Shown here: positions 8,654 to 18,140 of the stretch, one piece after another
How positions within the stretch are numbered: the first letter of the stretch is position 1
Layout: every line of letters begins with the position of its first letter
Assembly: GCF_036634195.1 (NCBI RefSeq)
Contig: NZ_JAZIFY010000001.1
Coordinates: 1,064,501 to 1,128,500, forward strand
Direction: 5' to 3'
DNA length: 64,000 bases
DNA from: Streptomyces sp. P9-A4
GTDB lineage: Bacteria; Actinomycetota; Actinomycetes; Streptomycetales; Streptomycetaceae
Program-made: the position numbers and the translations under genes
Notes under the pieces: generated by a model
Seen by the model: the letters and a program-made list of their open reading frames with translations, nothing else
Database searches by the model: none
Told to the model about the DNA's origin: nothing

Positions 8654-10573
8654 ATGGACATCGGCACGCAGGGCGCGCAGGCCCCCGCCGAACTCGCCTG
8701 GCTGCGCGGAGTCGACGCCTACACGATGGGCGCCTATCCGCAGGCGGAGGACGAGTTCCGGACGGCGGTACGGATCGACCCCGGAATGGCGGACGCCTGG
8801 CTCGGGCTGCACGCGCTCAGGGTCGACACCACGACCGCGCTGCTGCGCATGTACCGCAACCGCGACCGCTTCGGCGAGCAGCGCTCCCGGTACCGGCGCA
8901 CCCTCAACTCCTGGTACTGGCTGGGCTGGTGGGTGCAGCCCGTCCTGGAGAGCCCGCGCGACCTGCTGCTCGCGCACGCCTCCCACTGGCTCGACGGCCG
9001 CCACGTACCGGAGCTCGACCGGGCCCTCGCCGGGCTCCCCCCGGTCGACACCGACCCCCAGGTGCGCTTCCTGCACGCCTGCCGCGCCTATCTCGTCAAG
9101 GACTGGGACCAGCTCGTCCGGCACACCGAGACCCTCGTCGACGATCCGCTGCTCGGCATCGAGGCCGGGCTCTTCGGCGGCATGGCCCGGGTCCGCCTGG
9201 AGATGTACGGGCAGGCCGAGCCGCTGCTCTCGGCCTCGCTGATGCGGTGCCGCAGCGAACAGCCCCAGCGCAAGGAGCTGCGCTACTGGCTGGCCCGCGC
9301 CCACGAGGGCACCGGGCGCAGCGCCGCCGCCCTGCCCCTCTACCGGGCCGTGCACCGGGTCGACCCGACGTTCATGGACACGGCCGCGCGGCTCGCGGCG
9401 ATCACCGAGTACGACGGGTTCGAGGGGTACGACGGCCTGGACGACCCGACCGGACTCGCGACGGTCGCCCTCGGCACGCTCGGCGGAGGCCTCGGCCAGG
9501 ACGCGGTGGACACCGCGCCGGGCACCGAGGCCGACGCCGGCGGTCCGCTCGGCGACGGCTTGCGGCTCGCGCCCGAACCCGTACCCCCGGTCGCGGCCCC
9601 GCCGCCGGAGACCGTACGGCAGAAGGCCCCGCTGCCGTCCCAGCCGGCGCCCCCGCGCTTCCCCGCGGGTCCCACCGATCCGCTGCTGCTCGCGGAGGCG
9701 CTCGCCGAGCTGGAGGGCATGGTCGGCCTGGAGCCGGTGAAGCGCCAGGTCAAGGCGCTGTCGGCGCAGCTGGAGATGGCCCGGCTGCGCGCCGGGCAGG
9801 GGCTTCCGGTCCAGCCGCCCAAACGCCACTTCGTCTTCTCCGGGCCTTCGGGCACCGGGAAGACCACCGTCGCCCGGATCCTCGGCCGGGTGTTCTACGC
9901 CCTCGGGCTGCTCGGCGGCGACCATCTGGTGGAGGCCCAACGGGCCGACATGGTGGGCGAGTTCCTCGGGCAGACGGCGGTCAAGGCCAACGAGCTGATC
10001 GACTCGGCGGTCGGCGGGGTGCTCTTCGTCGACGAGGCGTACGCGCTCTCGAACACCGGCTACAGCAAGGGGGACGCCTACGGCGACGAGGCCCTCCAGG
10101 TGCTCCTCAAGCGGGCCGAGGACAACCGCGACCACCTCGTAGTCATCCTCGCCGGGTACCCCGAGGGCATGGACCGGCTGCTCAGCACCAACCCCGGGCT
10201 GTCCTCCCGGTTCACCACCCGGGTCGACTTCCCCTCGTACCGGCCGCTGGAACTGACCGCCATCGGCGAGGTGCTCGCGGCGGCCAACGGGGACGGCTGG
10301 GACGAGGAGGCGCGCGAGGAGCTGGGCTCGATCAGCGGGCACGTCGTCGAGCAGGGGTGGATCGACGAACTGGGCAACGGCCGCTTCCTGCGCACCCTGT
10401 ACGAGAAGTCCTGCGCGTATCGCGATCTGCGGCTCTCGGGCTACCCGGACACTCCGACCCGCGAGGACCTCGCGACCCTCCGGCTCGCCGACCTCATGCA
10501 GGCGTACGGCGAGGTCCTGTCGGGCCGCGGTCCGGTCGACCGCGGCCCCCAGCAGGAGCCTCCGGGGTACTAG
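8654..10573 (+). CDS. TPR-AAA ATPase of the CbxX/EccA type
   Basis: A 639-residue soluble protein. Residues 1-270 are helical with tetratricopeptide-like repeats; residues about 300-350 form a Pro/Ala-rich linker. A CbxX/CfqX-type AAA module follows, with Walker A GPSGTGKTT near residue 397, Walker B VLFVDEAYAL near 455-464, and a C-terminal arginine-finger region (SSRFTTRVDFPSY). This layout matches EccA of type VII secretion and the rubisco activase-like CbxX group. However, no EccB/C/D/E, mycosin or WXG100 gene is present in the window, so an ESX role is not supported. The ATG at 8654 follows GGGGGA. The stop overlaps the stop of the convergent CNNM-type gene by 3-4 bases. Confidence 0.88.
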   Translation: MDIGTQGAQAPAELAWLRGVDAYTMGAYPQAEDEFRTAVRIDPGMADAWLGLHALRVDTTTALLRMYRNRDRFGEQRSRYRRTLNSWYWLGWWVQPVLESPRDLLLAHASHWLDGRHVPELDRALAGLPPVDTDPQVRFLHACRAYLVKDWDQLVRHTETLVDDPLLGIEAGLFGGMARVRLEMYGQAEPLLSASLMRCRSEQPQRKELRYWLARAHEGTGRSAAALPLYRAVHRVDPTFMDTAARLAAITEYDGFEGYDGLDDPTGLATVALGTLGGGLGQDAVDTAPGTEADAGGPLGDGLRLAPEPVPPVAAPPPETVRQKAPLPSQPAPPRFPAGPTDPLLLAEALAELEGMVGLEPVKRQVKALSAQLEMARLRAGQGLPVQPPKRHFVFSGPSGTGKTTVARILGRVFYALGLLGGDHLVEAQRADMVGEFLGQTAVKANELIDSAVGGVLFVDEAYALSNTGYSKGDAYGDEALQVLLKRAEDNRDHLVVILAGYPEGMDRLLSTNPGLSSRFTTRVDFPSYRPLELTAIGEVLAAANGDGWDEEAREELGSISGHVVEQGWIDELGNGRFLRTLYEKSCAYRDLRLSGYPDTPTREDLATLRLADLMQAYGEVLSGRGPVDRGPQQEPPGY

Positions 10574-11646
10574 GACACGCCCCGGCCCGCCGTCGGCCGG
10601 GCTGCCCCGACCGGCGTCGTCGGCATGCGGTGCGCGGGGTCCCGGACCTCGCCCACCAGCATCTCCAGTACGTCTTCCAGGGCGACCAGGCCGAGCACCC
10701 GGCCAGAGCCGTCCGCGACCTGCGCCAGATGGGTCGCGGCCCGGCGCATCACGGTCAGGGCGTCGTCGAGGGGCAGTTCGGCGCGGACCGTCGCCATCGG
10801 CCGCCACAGCCGCTGGGGCACCGCCCGCTCCCGCTCCTCCAGATCGAGGACGTCCTTCACGTGCACGAAGCCCGTGAAGGCGGCGCCCTCCTCGGCGCGG
10901 ACCGGGAAGCGCGAGTACCCGGTGCGTACGGTCAGCTCCTCGATCTCGCGCGGCGTGACCGTCGACGGGACCGTGACCAGGGAGGCGGGGGCGATGAGGA
11001 CGTCCGTGACCGGGCGGGTGCCCAGTTCGAGGGCGTCCTCCAGGCGCTCCTGCTCGGCCGGGTCGAGCAGTCCGGCCTGGCCCGCGTCCTCGACGAGCCG
11101 GCCGAGCTGGGCGCTGGTGAAGACCGCCTCCACCTCGTCCTTAGGCTCGACCTTGAACGCCCGCAGGACCAGCCGGGCGCAGGCGCCGAGCGCGGCCGTC
11201 ACCGGCCGGCAGAGCCGGGCGAAGCCGACCAGGCCGGGGGCGAGCCAGAGCGCGGTCCGCTCGGGCGCGGCCATCGCGAGGTTCTTCGGGACCATCTCGC
11301 CGATGACGAGGTGGAGGAAGACGACCGCGGCGAGGGCGATGACATAGCCGAGCGGATGGATCAGGCCGTCCGGGACCCCGACCGCGTGGAAGACGGGTTC
11401 GAGGAGATGCGCGACGGTCGGCTCGGCGACCGCGCCGAGCGTCAGCGAGCAGATCGTGATGCCGAACTGCGCGGCCGCCATCATCTGCGGCAGGTTCTCC
11501 AGGCCGTGCAGGACCTGCTTGGCACGGGCGCCGCCCAGCGGCTCGATCTGGCTGCGGCGGACGGAGACGAGCGCGAACTCGGCCCCGACGAAGAAGCCGT
11601 TCGCCAGCACGAGGAGGACGGCGAAGAGAAGGGGAAGGGTGCTCAT
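10570..11646 (-). CDS. CNNM/HlyC-CorC type membrane protein, shorter paralogue
   Basis: A 358-residue protein. It starts with the CNNM (DUF21) transmembrane domain: three to four hydrophobic helices in residues 1-170, with the typical LLVLANGFFVGAEFALVSVR start and GEMVPKNLA motif. Two CBS repeats follow, at about 195-320. CNNM proteins are linked to magnesium or cobalt transport or efflux, or to membrane-damage resistance. It lacks the C-terminal transporter-associated domain that its upstream partner keeps. The ATG overlaps the stop of the partner by four bases (ATGA), so the two are translationally coupled and probably act together. Confidence 0.88.
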   Translation of the reverse strand: MSTLPLLFAVLLVLANGFFVGAEFALVSVRRSQIEPLGGARAKQVLHGLENLPQMMAAAQFGITICSLTLGAVAEPTVAHLLEPVFHAVGVPDGLIHPLGYVIALAAVVFLHLVIGEMVPKNLAMAAPERTALWLAPGLVGFARLCRPVTAALGACARLVLRAFKVEPKDEVEAVFTSAQLGRLVEDAGQAGLLDPAEQERLEDALELGTRPVTDVLIAPASLVTVPSTVTPREIEELTVRTGYSRFPVRAEEGAAFTGFVHVKDVLDLEERERAVPQRLWRPMATVRAELPLDDALTVMRRAATHLAQVADGSGRVLGLVALEDVLEMLVGEVRDPAHRMPTTPVGAARPTAGRGVS

Positions 11647-13076
11647 CGGGCCGCCTCCGCCGCCACGGGTACGGGGACGACGGCCTGGCCGGGGGCCTCG
11701 CCCGCGGCCCGGAACGCGCCCTGGTCCGCCGCGTGGTCCGGGCTCGGGCCCGAAGCCTGATCGGCCGGGTCCTTCCGTACGATCCGGACGCGCTCGGCGC
11801 GGTAGCGGTCGACCTGTCGCACCGAGAGCCGCCAGCCGGGCAGCTCGGCCCGGTCGCCGGGGGCGGGGATGCGCCCGAGGAGGTCGGCGACGAGCCCGGC
11901 CACGGTCTCGTACGGCCCGTCGGGCACGTCGAGGCCTATCCGGCGCAGGGTGTGGACCCGGCAGGAGCCGTCGGCCTCCCAGGCGGGGCGGCCGTCCTCG
12001 GCGGGGGCGGCGGCCAGCTCGGGGCGGCCGTCGGCCACCGTGTCGTGCTCGTCGCGGACCTCGCCGACGAGTTCCTCGACGATGTCCTCCAGGGTGACGA
12101 CCCCGGCCGTGCCGCCGTACTCGTCGACGACCACCGCGATCGGCTGCTCCCTGCGCAGTCGCTCCAGAAGGGTCTGGGCGGGCAGCGTCTCGGGCACCAG
12201 GAGCGGAGGGACCGCGATCCGGCCGACGGGGGTGCGCAGCCGGGCGTGCGGGGCGACGGCCAGGGCGTCCTTGAGGTGGACCATCCCGACGATCTCGTCG
12301 ATGCGGTCGCGGTAGACCGGGAAGCGCGAGAGGCCGGTGGCCCGGGTGAGATTGAGGACGTCGGCCGCGGTGGCGTCCCACTGGAGGGCGCTGACCTTCA
12401 CGCGCGGGGTCATGACCTGCTCGGCGGTGAGGCCGCCGAGGGACAGGGTCCGTACGAAGAGGTCGGCGGTGTCCTGTTCGAGCGCGCCGGCCAGGGCCGA
12501 GTGGCGGGCCAGGGAGACCAGCTCGCCGGGGGTGCGGACCGAGTCCAGCTCGTCGGTGGGCTCGACGCCCAGGAGCCGGACGAGTCGGTTGGCGACCCGG
12601 TTGAGCACGGCGATCACCGGCCGGAAGGCGGCGGAGAAGCGGCGCTGCGGGGTGGCCACGAAGCGGGCGACCTGGAGCGGCCGGGAGACCGCCCAGTTCT
12701 TCGGCACGAGTTCGCCGACCACCATCTGGACGGCGGAGGCGAGCAGCATCCCGATCACCACGGCGATCCCGGAGACGGCCCCTTCGGGCAGTCCGGTCGC
12801 GGTGAGCGGTCCGTGCAGCAGTCCGGCGAGCGCGGGCTCGGCGAGCATGCCGACGACGAGCGAGGTGATGGTGATGCCGAGCTGGGTGCCGGAGAGCTGG
12901 AAGGACAGCTCGCGCAGGGCGGTGACGACAGTGCGGGCGCGCCGGTCGCCGGCGGCGGCGGCCCGCTCGGCCTCAGCGCGCTCGACGGTCACGAGACCGA
13001 ACTCGGCGGCCACGAAGAAGCCGTTGGCGAGGATGAGGACGAAAGCCGCGAAGAGCAGCAGAAGGGAGACGATCAT
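11643..13076 (-). CDS. CNNM/HlyC-CorC type membrane protein, longer paralogue
   Basis: A 477-residue protein with the CNNM domain (FVLILANGFFVAAEFGLVTV at residues 12-31; VGELVPKNWAV near 125). A CBS pair follows at about 210-330, including the conserved VVVDEYGGTAGVVTLEDIVE. A C-terminal CorC/HlyC domain lies at about 350-440. It is probably an ion transporter or efflux regulator of the cytoplasmic membrane. The AGGAGG ribosome site before the ATG is embedded in a predicted hairpin and within an 18-codon leader ORF. The gene is first in a two-gene operon with its shorter paralogue. Confidence 0.9.
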   Translation of the reverse strand: MIVSLLLLFAAFVLILANGFFVAAEFGLVTVERAEAERAAAAGDRRARTVVTALRELSFQLSGTQLGITITSLVVGMLAEPALAGLLHGPLTATGLPEGAVSGIAVVIGMLLASAVQMVVGELVPKNWAVSRPLQVARFVATPQRRFSAAFRPVIAVLNRVANRLVRLLGVEPTDELDSVRTPGELVSLARHSALAGALEQDTADLFVRTLSLGGLTAEQVMTPRVKVSALQWDATAADVLNLTRATGLSRFPVYRDRIDEIVGMVHLKDALAVAPHARLRTPVGRIAVPPLLVPETLPAQTLLERLRREQPIAVVVDEYGGTAGVVTLEDIVEELVGEVRDEHDTVADGRPELAAAPAEDGRPAWEADGSCRVHTLRRIGLDVPDGPYETVAGLVADLLGRIPAPGDRAELPGWRLSVRQVDRYRAERVRIVRKDPADQASGPSPDHAADQGAFRAAGEAPGQAVVPVPVAAEAAR

Positions 13077-13129
13077 GCCGCCGCCTCCTGGGAGGGGGCG
13101 GCGCAGGTACTACCGGACGATCCGTCCAT
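13073..13129 (-). CDS. 18-codon leader ORF coupled to the CNNM operon
   Basis: An ATG at 13129 opens a frame reading MDGSSGSTCAAPSQEAAA. Its TGA (13075-13073) overlaps the ATG of the downstream CNNM gene at 13076. The frame spans the downstream ribosome site AGGAGG, which can pair with the upstream CCTCCC/CCGCC run. Translation of the leader would open that hairpin, which suggests coupling. The leader has only a weak, distant ribosome site of its own, and no homology is known to me, so it may be fortuitous. Confidence 0.35.
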   Translation of the reverse strand: MDGSSGSTCAAPSQEAAA

Positions 13130-13197
13130 TGCTGGAGGGAGTCACTCCTCGGGTCGAAGGGTGGTCTCGCGGGCCGCGGCTGCGGCCCTGCACACGC

Positions 13198-13229
13198 GAG
13201 ACGGTGGTGCCGCTCGGCACCACCGTCTC
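13198..13229 (-). terminator. Strong 14-bp stem-loop, probable terminator of the rib-his-PH transcript
   Basis: GAGACGGTGGTGCC (13198-13211) pairs perfectly with GGCACCACCGTCTC (13216-13229) around a four-base loop. It lies about 100 bases after the stop of the PH-domain gene and upstream of the CNNM operon on the same strand. A second smaller palindrome (GGGCCGC...GCGGCCC, 13171-13188) follows. The pair could terminate the upstream transcript or structure the CNNM leader. Confidence 0.55.
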
Positions 13230-13330
13230 CAGAGTAGTCACGCGAACGCCCCGAAGGGCAGGGGGTCGGCCCCGGATGGGGGACGGATCGGGGTTCTCCC
13301 GGCCGGGTCCCGCACTCCGAAGCTCCGGGT

Positions 13331-13780
13331 TCAGTCCTCCGCGCCCGTCCCGCGGCTGTCGGCCAGGGCCCGCAGGGCGCGGGCGTCCCGGATGGCCGAC
13401 TCCTTGGCGATGCCGGGCTGGATGCCGAGCACCGGCAGGCTGGTGCCGTCGCTCAGGTCGAGGAAGACCCAGGGGTCGCCGGGGCGCAGGTTGACCTTGA
13501 GGATCTCCGCCCAGGCCAGCCGTCGCGTCCGGGTGATGTTGACGACCGTGACGCCCTCGTCGTCGGCGACGACCTTGGGTCGGCTCAGGAGGACGAGGAC
13601 CCCGGAGAGCAGCGCGGCGGTGAAGACGAAGCTGACGCGCTCCCCCGGTCCGAGCCGCTCCAGCATCAGCGCCACGGCTGTGATGACGACGAACATCGCG
13701 GTGCCCATGGTCAGCAGGATCGCCCGGGTGCGCCCGGGACGGAAGGTGACCGGAAGGGCGGGGGGCTGTGCGGTGGACAT
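13331..13780 (-). CDS. Two-helix membrane protein with a bacterial PH domain
   Basis: A 149-residue protein with two adjacent hydrophobic helices (about residues 20-40 and 48-66). A PH-like beta-rich domain follows (VVADDEGVTVVNITRTRRLAW onward). Proteins of this shape are annotated as PH domain-containing and their function is unknown. The ATG at 13780 has AGGAA nine bases upstream. It lies 39 bases after hisG on the same strand, so it probably belongs to the end of the rib-his transcript, although a functional link is not evident. Confidence 0.8.
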   Translation of the reverse strand: MSTAQPPALPVTFRPGRTRAILLTMGTAMFVVITAVALMLERLGPGERVSFVFTAALLSGVLVLLSRPKVVADDEGVTVVNITRTRRLAWAEILKVNLRPGDPWVFLDLSDGTSLPVLGIQPGIAKESAIRDARALRALADSRGTGAED

Positions 13781-13819
13781 CAGGGTTCCTCGGGGCCTCG
13801 GGGCGTGCGGACCGTGCCG

Positions 13820-14668
13820 TCAGAGGCGGCAGGCGTGGATGGCGGTGGTGAGGATGGCGCGGGCGCCGATCTCGTACAGGTCGTCCATGATCCGCTGCGC
13901 CTCCTTGGCGGGGACCATCGCGCGGACGGCGACCCAGCCCTCGTTGTGCAGCGGGGAGACGGTCGGCGACTCCAGGCCCGGGGTGAGGGCGACGGCCTGC
14001 TCCAGGTGCTCGGCGCGGCAGTCGTAGTCCATCATCACGTACGAGCGGGCCACGAGGACGCCCTGCAGGCGGCGCAGGAACTGCTGGACCTGCGGGTGGT
14101 CGTCCGGGGCGCCGTGGCGGCGGACGACGACGGCCTCGGAGGTCAGGATCGGCTCGCCGATGACTTCGAGGCCGGCGTTGCGCAGGCTGGTGCCGGTCTC
14201 GACGACGTCCGCGATGACCTGGGCGACGCCCAGCTGGATCGCGGTCTCGACGGCGCCGTCGAGGTGGACGACGGAGGCGTCGATGCCCTGGTCGGCGAGG
14301 TGCTTGGCGACGATGCCCTCGTAGGAGGTGGCGATCGTCATGCCGCCGAAGTCCTCGGGGCCGTTCGCGGTGCCGGGCCGGGTGGCGTAGCGGAAGGTGG
14401 AGCGGCCGAAGTTCAGCGCGAGGATCTCCTCGGCGCTGGCGCCGGAGTCCAGGAGCAGGTCACGGCCGGTGATGCCGATGTCCAGCTTCCCGGAGGCGAC
14501 GTAGATCGCGATGTCCTTGGGGCGCAGGTAGAAGAACTCGACCTCGTTGTCGGGGTCGATGACCACCAGTTCCTTGGACTCCTTGCGCTGCCGGTAGCCG
14601 GCCTCATGGAGCATTGCCGACGCAGGTCCGGAGAGGGAACCCTTGTTGGGGACGGCGATGCGCAGCAT
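13820..14668 (-). CDS. hisG: ATP phosphoribosyltransferase, long form
   Basis: A 282-residue enzyme catalysing the first step of histidine synthesis, joining PRPP to ATP. The N-terminus MLRIAVPNKGSLSGPASAML is typical. The PRPP-binding segment (ADVVETGTSLRNAGLEVI) is near residue 160. The C-terminal about 75 residues form the regulatory domain of the long, histidine-inhibited HisG, so no HisZ is needed. It follows hisE by 50 bases at the end of the riboflavin operon, an arrangement I know from Streptomyces, where other his genes lie elsewhere. Confidence 0.95.
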   Translation of the reverse strand: MLRIAVPNKGSLSGPASAMLHEAGYRQRKESKELVVIDPDNEVEFFYLRPKDIAIYVASGKLDIGITGRDLLLDSGASAEEILALNFGRSTFRYATRPGTANGPEDFGGMTIATSYEGIVAKHLADQGIDASVVHLDGAVETAIQLGVAQVIADVVETGTSLRNAGLEVIGEPILTSEAVVVRRHGAPDDHPQVQQFLRRLQGVLVARSYVMMDYDCRAEHLEQAVALTPGLESPTVSPLHNEGWVAVRAMVPAKEAQRIMDDLYEIGARAILTTAIHACRL

Positions 14669-14717
14669 GGGGTGAGCTTCCTTTGCCTGGGAGTGGTGGG
14701 GAGACGAGAAGTCGTGC

Positions 14718-14999
14718 TCAGAGGTGGGCGTAGACGTCGTCGAGCGAGATCCCGCGGGCGACCATCATCACCTGGACGTGGTACAGCAGCTGCGAGATCT
14801 CCTCGGCGGCGGCTTCCTTGCCCTCGTACTCGGCGGCCATCCAGACCTCGGCGGCCTCTTCGACGACCTTCTTGCCGATGGCATGGACGCCCTTGTCCAC
14901 CAGTTCCGCGGTGCGGGAGGTGGCCGGGTCGCCGGTCTCGGCCTTGAGCTTGAGCTCGGCGAAGAGCTCTTCGAAACTCTTTGAGGGTTTGTTCGCCAT
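14718..14999 (-). CDS. hisE: Phosphoribosyl-ATP pyrophosphatase
   Basis: A 93-residue single-domain MazG-like enzyme for the second histidine step, hydrolysing phosphoribosyl-ATP to phosphoribosyl-AMP. The metal-binding helix motif [10 protein letters not shown] and the second helix [15 protein letters not shown] are clear. It is separate from HisI, as usual in actinobacteria. It lies upstream of hisG and 81 bases downstream of ribH on the same strand. Confidence 0.95.
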   Translation of the reverse strand: MANKPSKSFEELFAELKLKAETGDPATSRTAELVDKGVHAIGKKVVEEAAEVWMAAEYEGKEAAAEEISQLLYHVQVMMVARGISLDDVYAHL

Positions 15000-15080
15000 G
15001 ATGGTCCTAAGAGTACGGGGTGCAAAAAGGCGGGCGCGCAGCGCCTCGTATGAGGGGTGGTGGTCGGGCGACGGGTGGGC

Positions 15081-15566
15081 CTAGCGCCAGGGTTCGCTGA
15101 CCGTGCGCAGCGTGGTGGCGGTGGCGACGGCGGCGGTGACGGCCTCGTGGCCCTTGTCCTCGGAGGAGCCTTCGAGGCCGGCCCGGTCGAGGGCCTGTTC
15201 CTCGTTGTCGACGGTGAGGACGCCGAATCCGACGGGTACGCCGGTGTCGATCGAGACCTGGGTGAGGCCGTGGGTGACGCCCTGGCACACGTACTCGAAG
15301 TGCGGGGTTCCGCCGCGGATGACGACGCCGAGGGCCACGATGGCATCGTAGCCGCGCCCGGCGAGGACCTTCGCCACGACCGGGAGCTCGAAGCTGCCGG
15401 GGACGCGGAGCAGGGTCGGCTCGTCGATGCCCAGCTCGCTCAGGGCGCGCAGGGCGCCGTCGACGAGGCCGTCCATGATCTTCTCGTGCCACTGCGACGC
15501 GATGACCGCGACCCGGAGGTCGCCGCAGTTCTTCACGCTGAGGACGGGTGCGCCCTTGCCGCTCAT
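15081..15566 (-). CDS. ribH: 6,7-dimethyl-8-ribityllumazine synthase
   Basis: A 161-residue enzyme condensing 3,4-dihydroxy-2-butanone 4-phosphate with the ribitylamino-pyrimidine to give lumazine. The recognisable motifs are [12 protein letters not shown] near residue 56, [15 protein letters not shown] near 81-95 with the active His, and [11 protein letters not shown] near 122. It is the fifth gene of the riboflavin operon and lies 30 bases after ribBA. The ATG at 15566 has AGGAGAG upstream. Confidence 0.95.
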   Translation of the reverse strand: MSGKGAPVLSVKNCGDLRVAVIASQWHEKIMDGLVDGALRALSELGIDEPTLLRVPGSFELPVVAKVLAGRGYDAIVALGVVIRGGTPHFEYVCQGVTHGLTQVSIDTGVPVGFGVLTVDNEEQALDRAGLEGSSEDKGHEAVTAAVATATTLRTVSEPWR

Positions 15567-15596
15567 GTCTCTCCTAGACGATTCGTACGTACGGGA

Positions 15597-16874
15597 TTAC
15601 TGGTTGCCGCAGGTGGAGGCCGGGGAGCCGTCGAGCCAGGGCAGGTCGTGGCCCATCCGGTCCCGCTTGGTGCGCAGATAGCGGAGGTTGTGCTCGCCGG
15701 CGGTGACCGGCATGGGCTCGCGGCCCTCGACCGTCAGGCCGTGCCGGGTCAGGGCGTCGATCTTGTCGGGGTTGTTGGTCATCAGGCGCAGGCTGCGGAC
15801 GCCGAGGTCGACGAGGATCTGCGCGCCGGCCGCGTAGTCGCGGGCGTCGGCGGGGAGCCCGAGTTCCAGGTTGGCGTCGAGGGTGTCGCGGCCCTGCTCC
15901 TGGAGCTCGTACGCGCGGAGCTTGGACAGCAGACCGATGCCGCGGCCCTCGTGGCCCCGGAGGTAGACGACGACGCCGCGGCCGGCCTCGGTGATCCGGT
16001 CCATGGAGGCCTGGAGCTGGGGGCCGCAGTCGCAGCGCAGCGAGTGGAAGATGTCGCCGGTGAGGCACTCGGAGTGGACCCGGACCAGGACGTCGTCGCC
16101 GTCGCCGACCTCGCCGTGGACAAGGGCGACGTGCTCGACGCCGTCGACGGTGGAGCGGTAGCCGTACGCGGTGAAGTCTCCGTGCGCGGTGGGCAGGTGG
16201 ACCTCGGCCTCGCGGCGGACGGTCGGTTCGGCGGAGCGCCGGTAGGCGATCAGGTCCTCGATGGAGATGATCGTGAGGCCGTGCTTGCGGGCGAAGGGGA
16301 CCAGTTCGGGCAGGCGCAGCATGACGCCGTCCTCGCCGGCGATCTCGACGATCGCGCCGGCCGGGCGGAGGCCCGCGAGGCGGGCGAGGTCGACGGCGGC
16401 CTCGGTGTGGCCGGGGCGGACGAGGACGCCGCCGGTCTTGGCGCGGAGCGGGAAGATGTGGCCGGGGCGGACGAAGTCGGCGGGCTCGTGGCGGCCGCTC
16501 GCCAGCATCCGCAGGGTGGTGGCGCGGTCGGCGGCGGAGATGCCGGTGGTGACACCGTGGGAGGGGGCCGCGTCGACGGAGACGGTGAAGGCCGTGCGCA
16601 TCGACTCGGTGTTGTGCTCGACCATCTGCGGGAGCTGGAGGCGCTCCAGTTCCTCGCCCTCCATGGGGGCGCAGATCAGGCCGCGGCACTCGCTCATCAT
16701 GAAGGCGACGACCTCGGGGGTGGCCTTCTCGGCGGCGATGACGAGGTCGCCCTCGTTCTCGCGGTCCTCGTCGTCGACGACGACGACGGGGCGGCCGGCC
16801 GCGATGTCCCTGACGGCCTGTTCGACGGGGTCGAGGGCGAGGTCGGTGGCGTCCCAGAGGGGATGCGCGTTCAT
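15597..16874 (-). CDS. ribBA: Bifunctional DHBP synthase / GTP cyclohydrolase II
   Basis: A 425-residue fusion. The N-terminal half is 3,4-dihydroxy-2-butanone 4-phosphate synthase, with [11 protein letters not shown] at residues 34-44 and the [13 protein letters not shown] motif. The C-terminal half is GTP cyclohydrolase II, with zinc cysteines in [17 protein letters not shown] near 268-281 and [10 protein letters not shown]. It supplies both riboflavin precursors. The ATG at 16874 overlaps the pnuC stop (ATGA), which fixes the start. Confidence 0.96.
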   Translation of the reverse strand: MNAHPLWDATDLALDPVEQAVRDIAAGRPVVVVDDEDRENEGDLVIAAEKATPEVVAFMMSECRGLICAPMEGEELERLQLPQMVEHNTESMRTAFTVSVDAAPSHGVTTGISAADRATTLRMLASGRHEPADFVRPGHIFPLRAKTGGVLVRPGHTEAAVDLARLAGLRPAGAIVEIAGEDGVMLRLPELVPFARKHGLTIISIEDLIAYRRSAEPTVRREAEVHLPTAHGDFTAYGYRSTVDGVEHVALVHGEVGDGDDVLVRVHSECLTGDIFHSLRCDCGPQLQASMDRITEAGRGVVVYLRGHEGRGIGLLSKLRAYELQEQGRDTLDANLELGLPADARDYAAGAQILVDLGVRSLRLMTNNPDKIDALTRHGLTVEGREPMPVTAGEHNLRYLRTKRDRMGHDLPWLDGSPASTCGNQ

Positions 16875-17509
16875 GCGTGGGCTCCTTCCAGGACGGTGGT
16901 GGCGCGGGAGCGCAGCCACCAGTCGCGCATGCCCCACAGGACGAGCGCGCCGTAGATGACGTACACGAAGCCGGAGAAGGCGTAGCCGTTGGCGAAGTTC
17001 AGCGGGACGCCGACCAGGTCGACGAGCAGCCAGGCGAACCAGAACTCGACCATGCCGCGCGACTGGGCGTACATCGCGACGACGGTGCCGACGAAGATGT
17101 ACGCGTCGGGCCACGGGTCCCAGGACAGCTCCGGGAAGGCGGTGAAGAGCAGCGCGACGGCGACGGTGCCGAGGGCGGCGGCGCCGACCAGGAGGCCGCG
17201 CTCGCGCCAGGTGGCGAAGCGGACCGCGATGGAGCCGTCCTGGGCGTTCTGACGGCCGCGGTTCCACTGCCACCAGCCCCAGGAGGCGACGAGCATGACG
17301 ACGACCTGCTTGCCGGCGCTTCCCGTGAGGTGTCCGGCGGCGAAGGCGACGAAGAGGATGACGCCCGAGAGGAACTGGGCGGGCCAGGTCCATATGGACC
17401 GGCGCCAGCCGAGCGCGAGGGCGAGCAGCCCGATCGTGTTGCCGATCATGTCGGACCACTTGATGTGCTGGTCGAAGACGGTGAACGCCTCGGAGTTGAG
17501 CCAGTTCAC
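16871..17509 (-). CDS. pnuC: PnuC-family transporter in the riboflavin operon
   Basis: A 212-residue integral membrane protein with about seven hydrophobic helices. It has PnuC-type features such as the WWQWNRGR motif after the third helix and a conserved [14 protein letters not shown] near the end. PnuC proteins import nicotinamide riboside. Those located in FMN-riboswitch operons, like corynebacterial PnuX/RibM, import riboflavin, and context favours that here. The GTG start at 17509 overlaps the ribE stop (GTGA) with AAGGAG upstream. The stop overlaps ribBA. Confidence 0.88.
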   Translation of the reverse strand: MNWLNSEAFTVFDQHIKWSDMIGNTIGLLALALGWRRSIWTWPAQFLSGVILFVAFAAGHLTGSAGKQVVVMLVASWGWWQWNRGRQNAQDGSIAVRFATWRERGLLVGAAALGTVAVALLFTAFPELSWDPWPDAYIFVGTVVAMYAQSRGMVEFWFAWLLVDLVGVPLNFANGYAFSGFVYVIYGALVLWGMRDWWLRSRATTVLEGAHA

Positions 17510-18138
17510 TTCTCGTTCTCCTTGGCGTCGGTGCCGGCGGTGGGGCCCGCGTCGGTGCCGAGCAGTCGCTCGACGTACTTGGCGATGACGTCCACTTCGA
17601 GGTTGACCGGGTCGCCGGACTGCTTGATGCCGAGCGTGGTCAGGTCGAGCGTGGTGGGGATGAGGCTGATGGTGAACCAGTCGTCGGCGACCTCGACGAC
17701 GGTGAGGCTGACGCCGTCGACCGTGATCGAGCCCTTCTCGACGACATACCGGGAGAGGTGGGCGGGCAGGCCGACCCTGACCAGTTCCCAGTGCTCGGAC
17801 GGGGTCCGCTCCAGGATGGTGCCGGTGCCGTCGACGTGGCCCTGGACGATGTGTCCGCCGAGCCGGCCGCCGAGGGCCATGGGCCGCTCCAGGTTGACGC
17901 GGGAGCCGACTCCGAGGGCGCCGAGGCTGGACCGCTTGAGGGTCTCGGCCATGACGTCGGCGGTGAACTCGCCGTCGCCGAACTCGACGACCGTGAGACA
18001 GACACCGTTGACGGCGATGGAGTCGCCGTGCTGGGCGCCTTCCGTGACCAGGGGGCCGCGCAGCCGGAAGCGGGAGGCGTCCTCCAGCTGCTCGACGGCG
18101 ACGACCTCGCCCAGTTCTTCGACGATTCCGGTGAACAC
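17506..18138 (-). CDS. ribE: Riboflavin synthase alpha chain
   Basis: A 210-residue enzyme dismutating two lumazines to riboflavin. It has the characteristic tandem lumazine-binding repeats: [12 protein letters not shown] at the start, [20 protein letters not shown] in repeat one and [20 protein letters not shown] in repeat two. The start is a GTG at 18138 with GGGAG upstream inside the end of ribD, two bases after the ribD stop. The acidic C-terminal tail (GTDAKENEK) overlaps the pnuC start. Confidence 0.95.
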   Translation of the reverse strand: MFTGIVEELGEVVAVEQLEDASRFRLRGPLVTEGAQHGDSIAVNGVCLTVVEFGDGEFTADVMAETLKRSSLGALGVGSRVNLERPMALGGRLGGHIVQGHVDGTGTILERTPSEHWELVRVGLPAHLSRYVVEKGSITVDGVSLTVVEVADDWFTISLIPTTLDLTTLGIKQSGDPVNLEVDVIAKYVERLLGTDAGPTAGTDAKENEK

Positions 18139-18140
18139 GG

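Noticed and set aside
8654..10573. Type VII secretion locus
   Set aside because: Only the EccA-like ATPase is present; there is no membrane core, mycosin or WXG100 gene in the surrounding 20 kb.
13198..13229. Metal riboswitch for the CNNM operon
   Set aside because: The stem is simple, there is no conserved aptamer core, and its position after the PH gene fits a terminator better.
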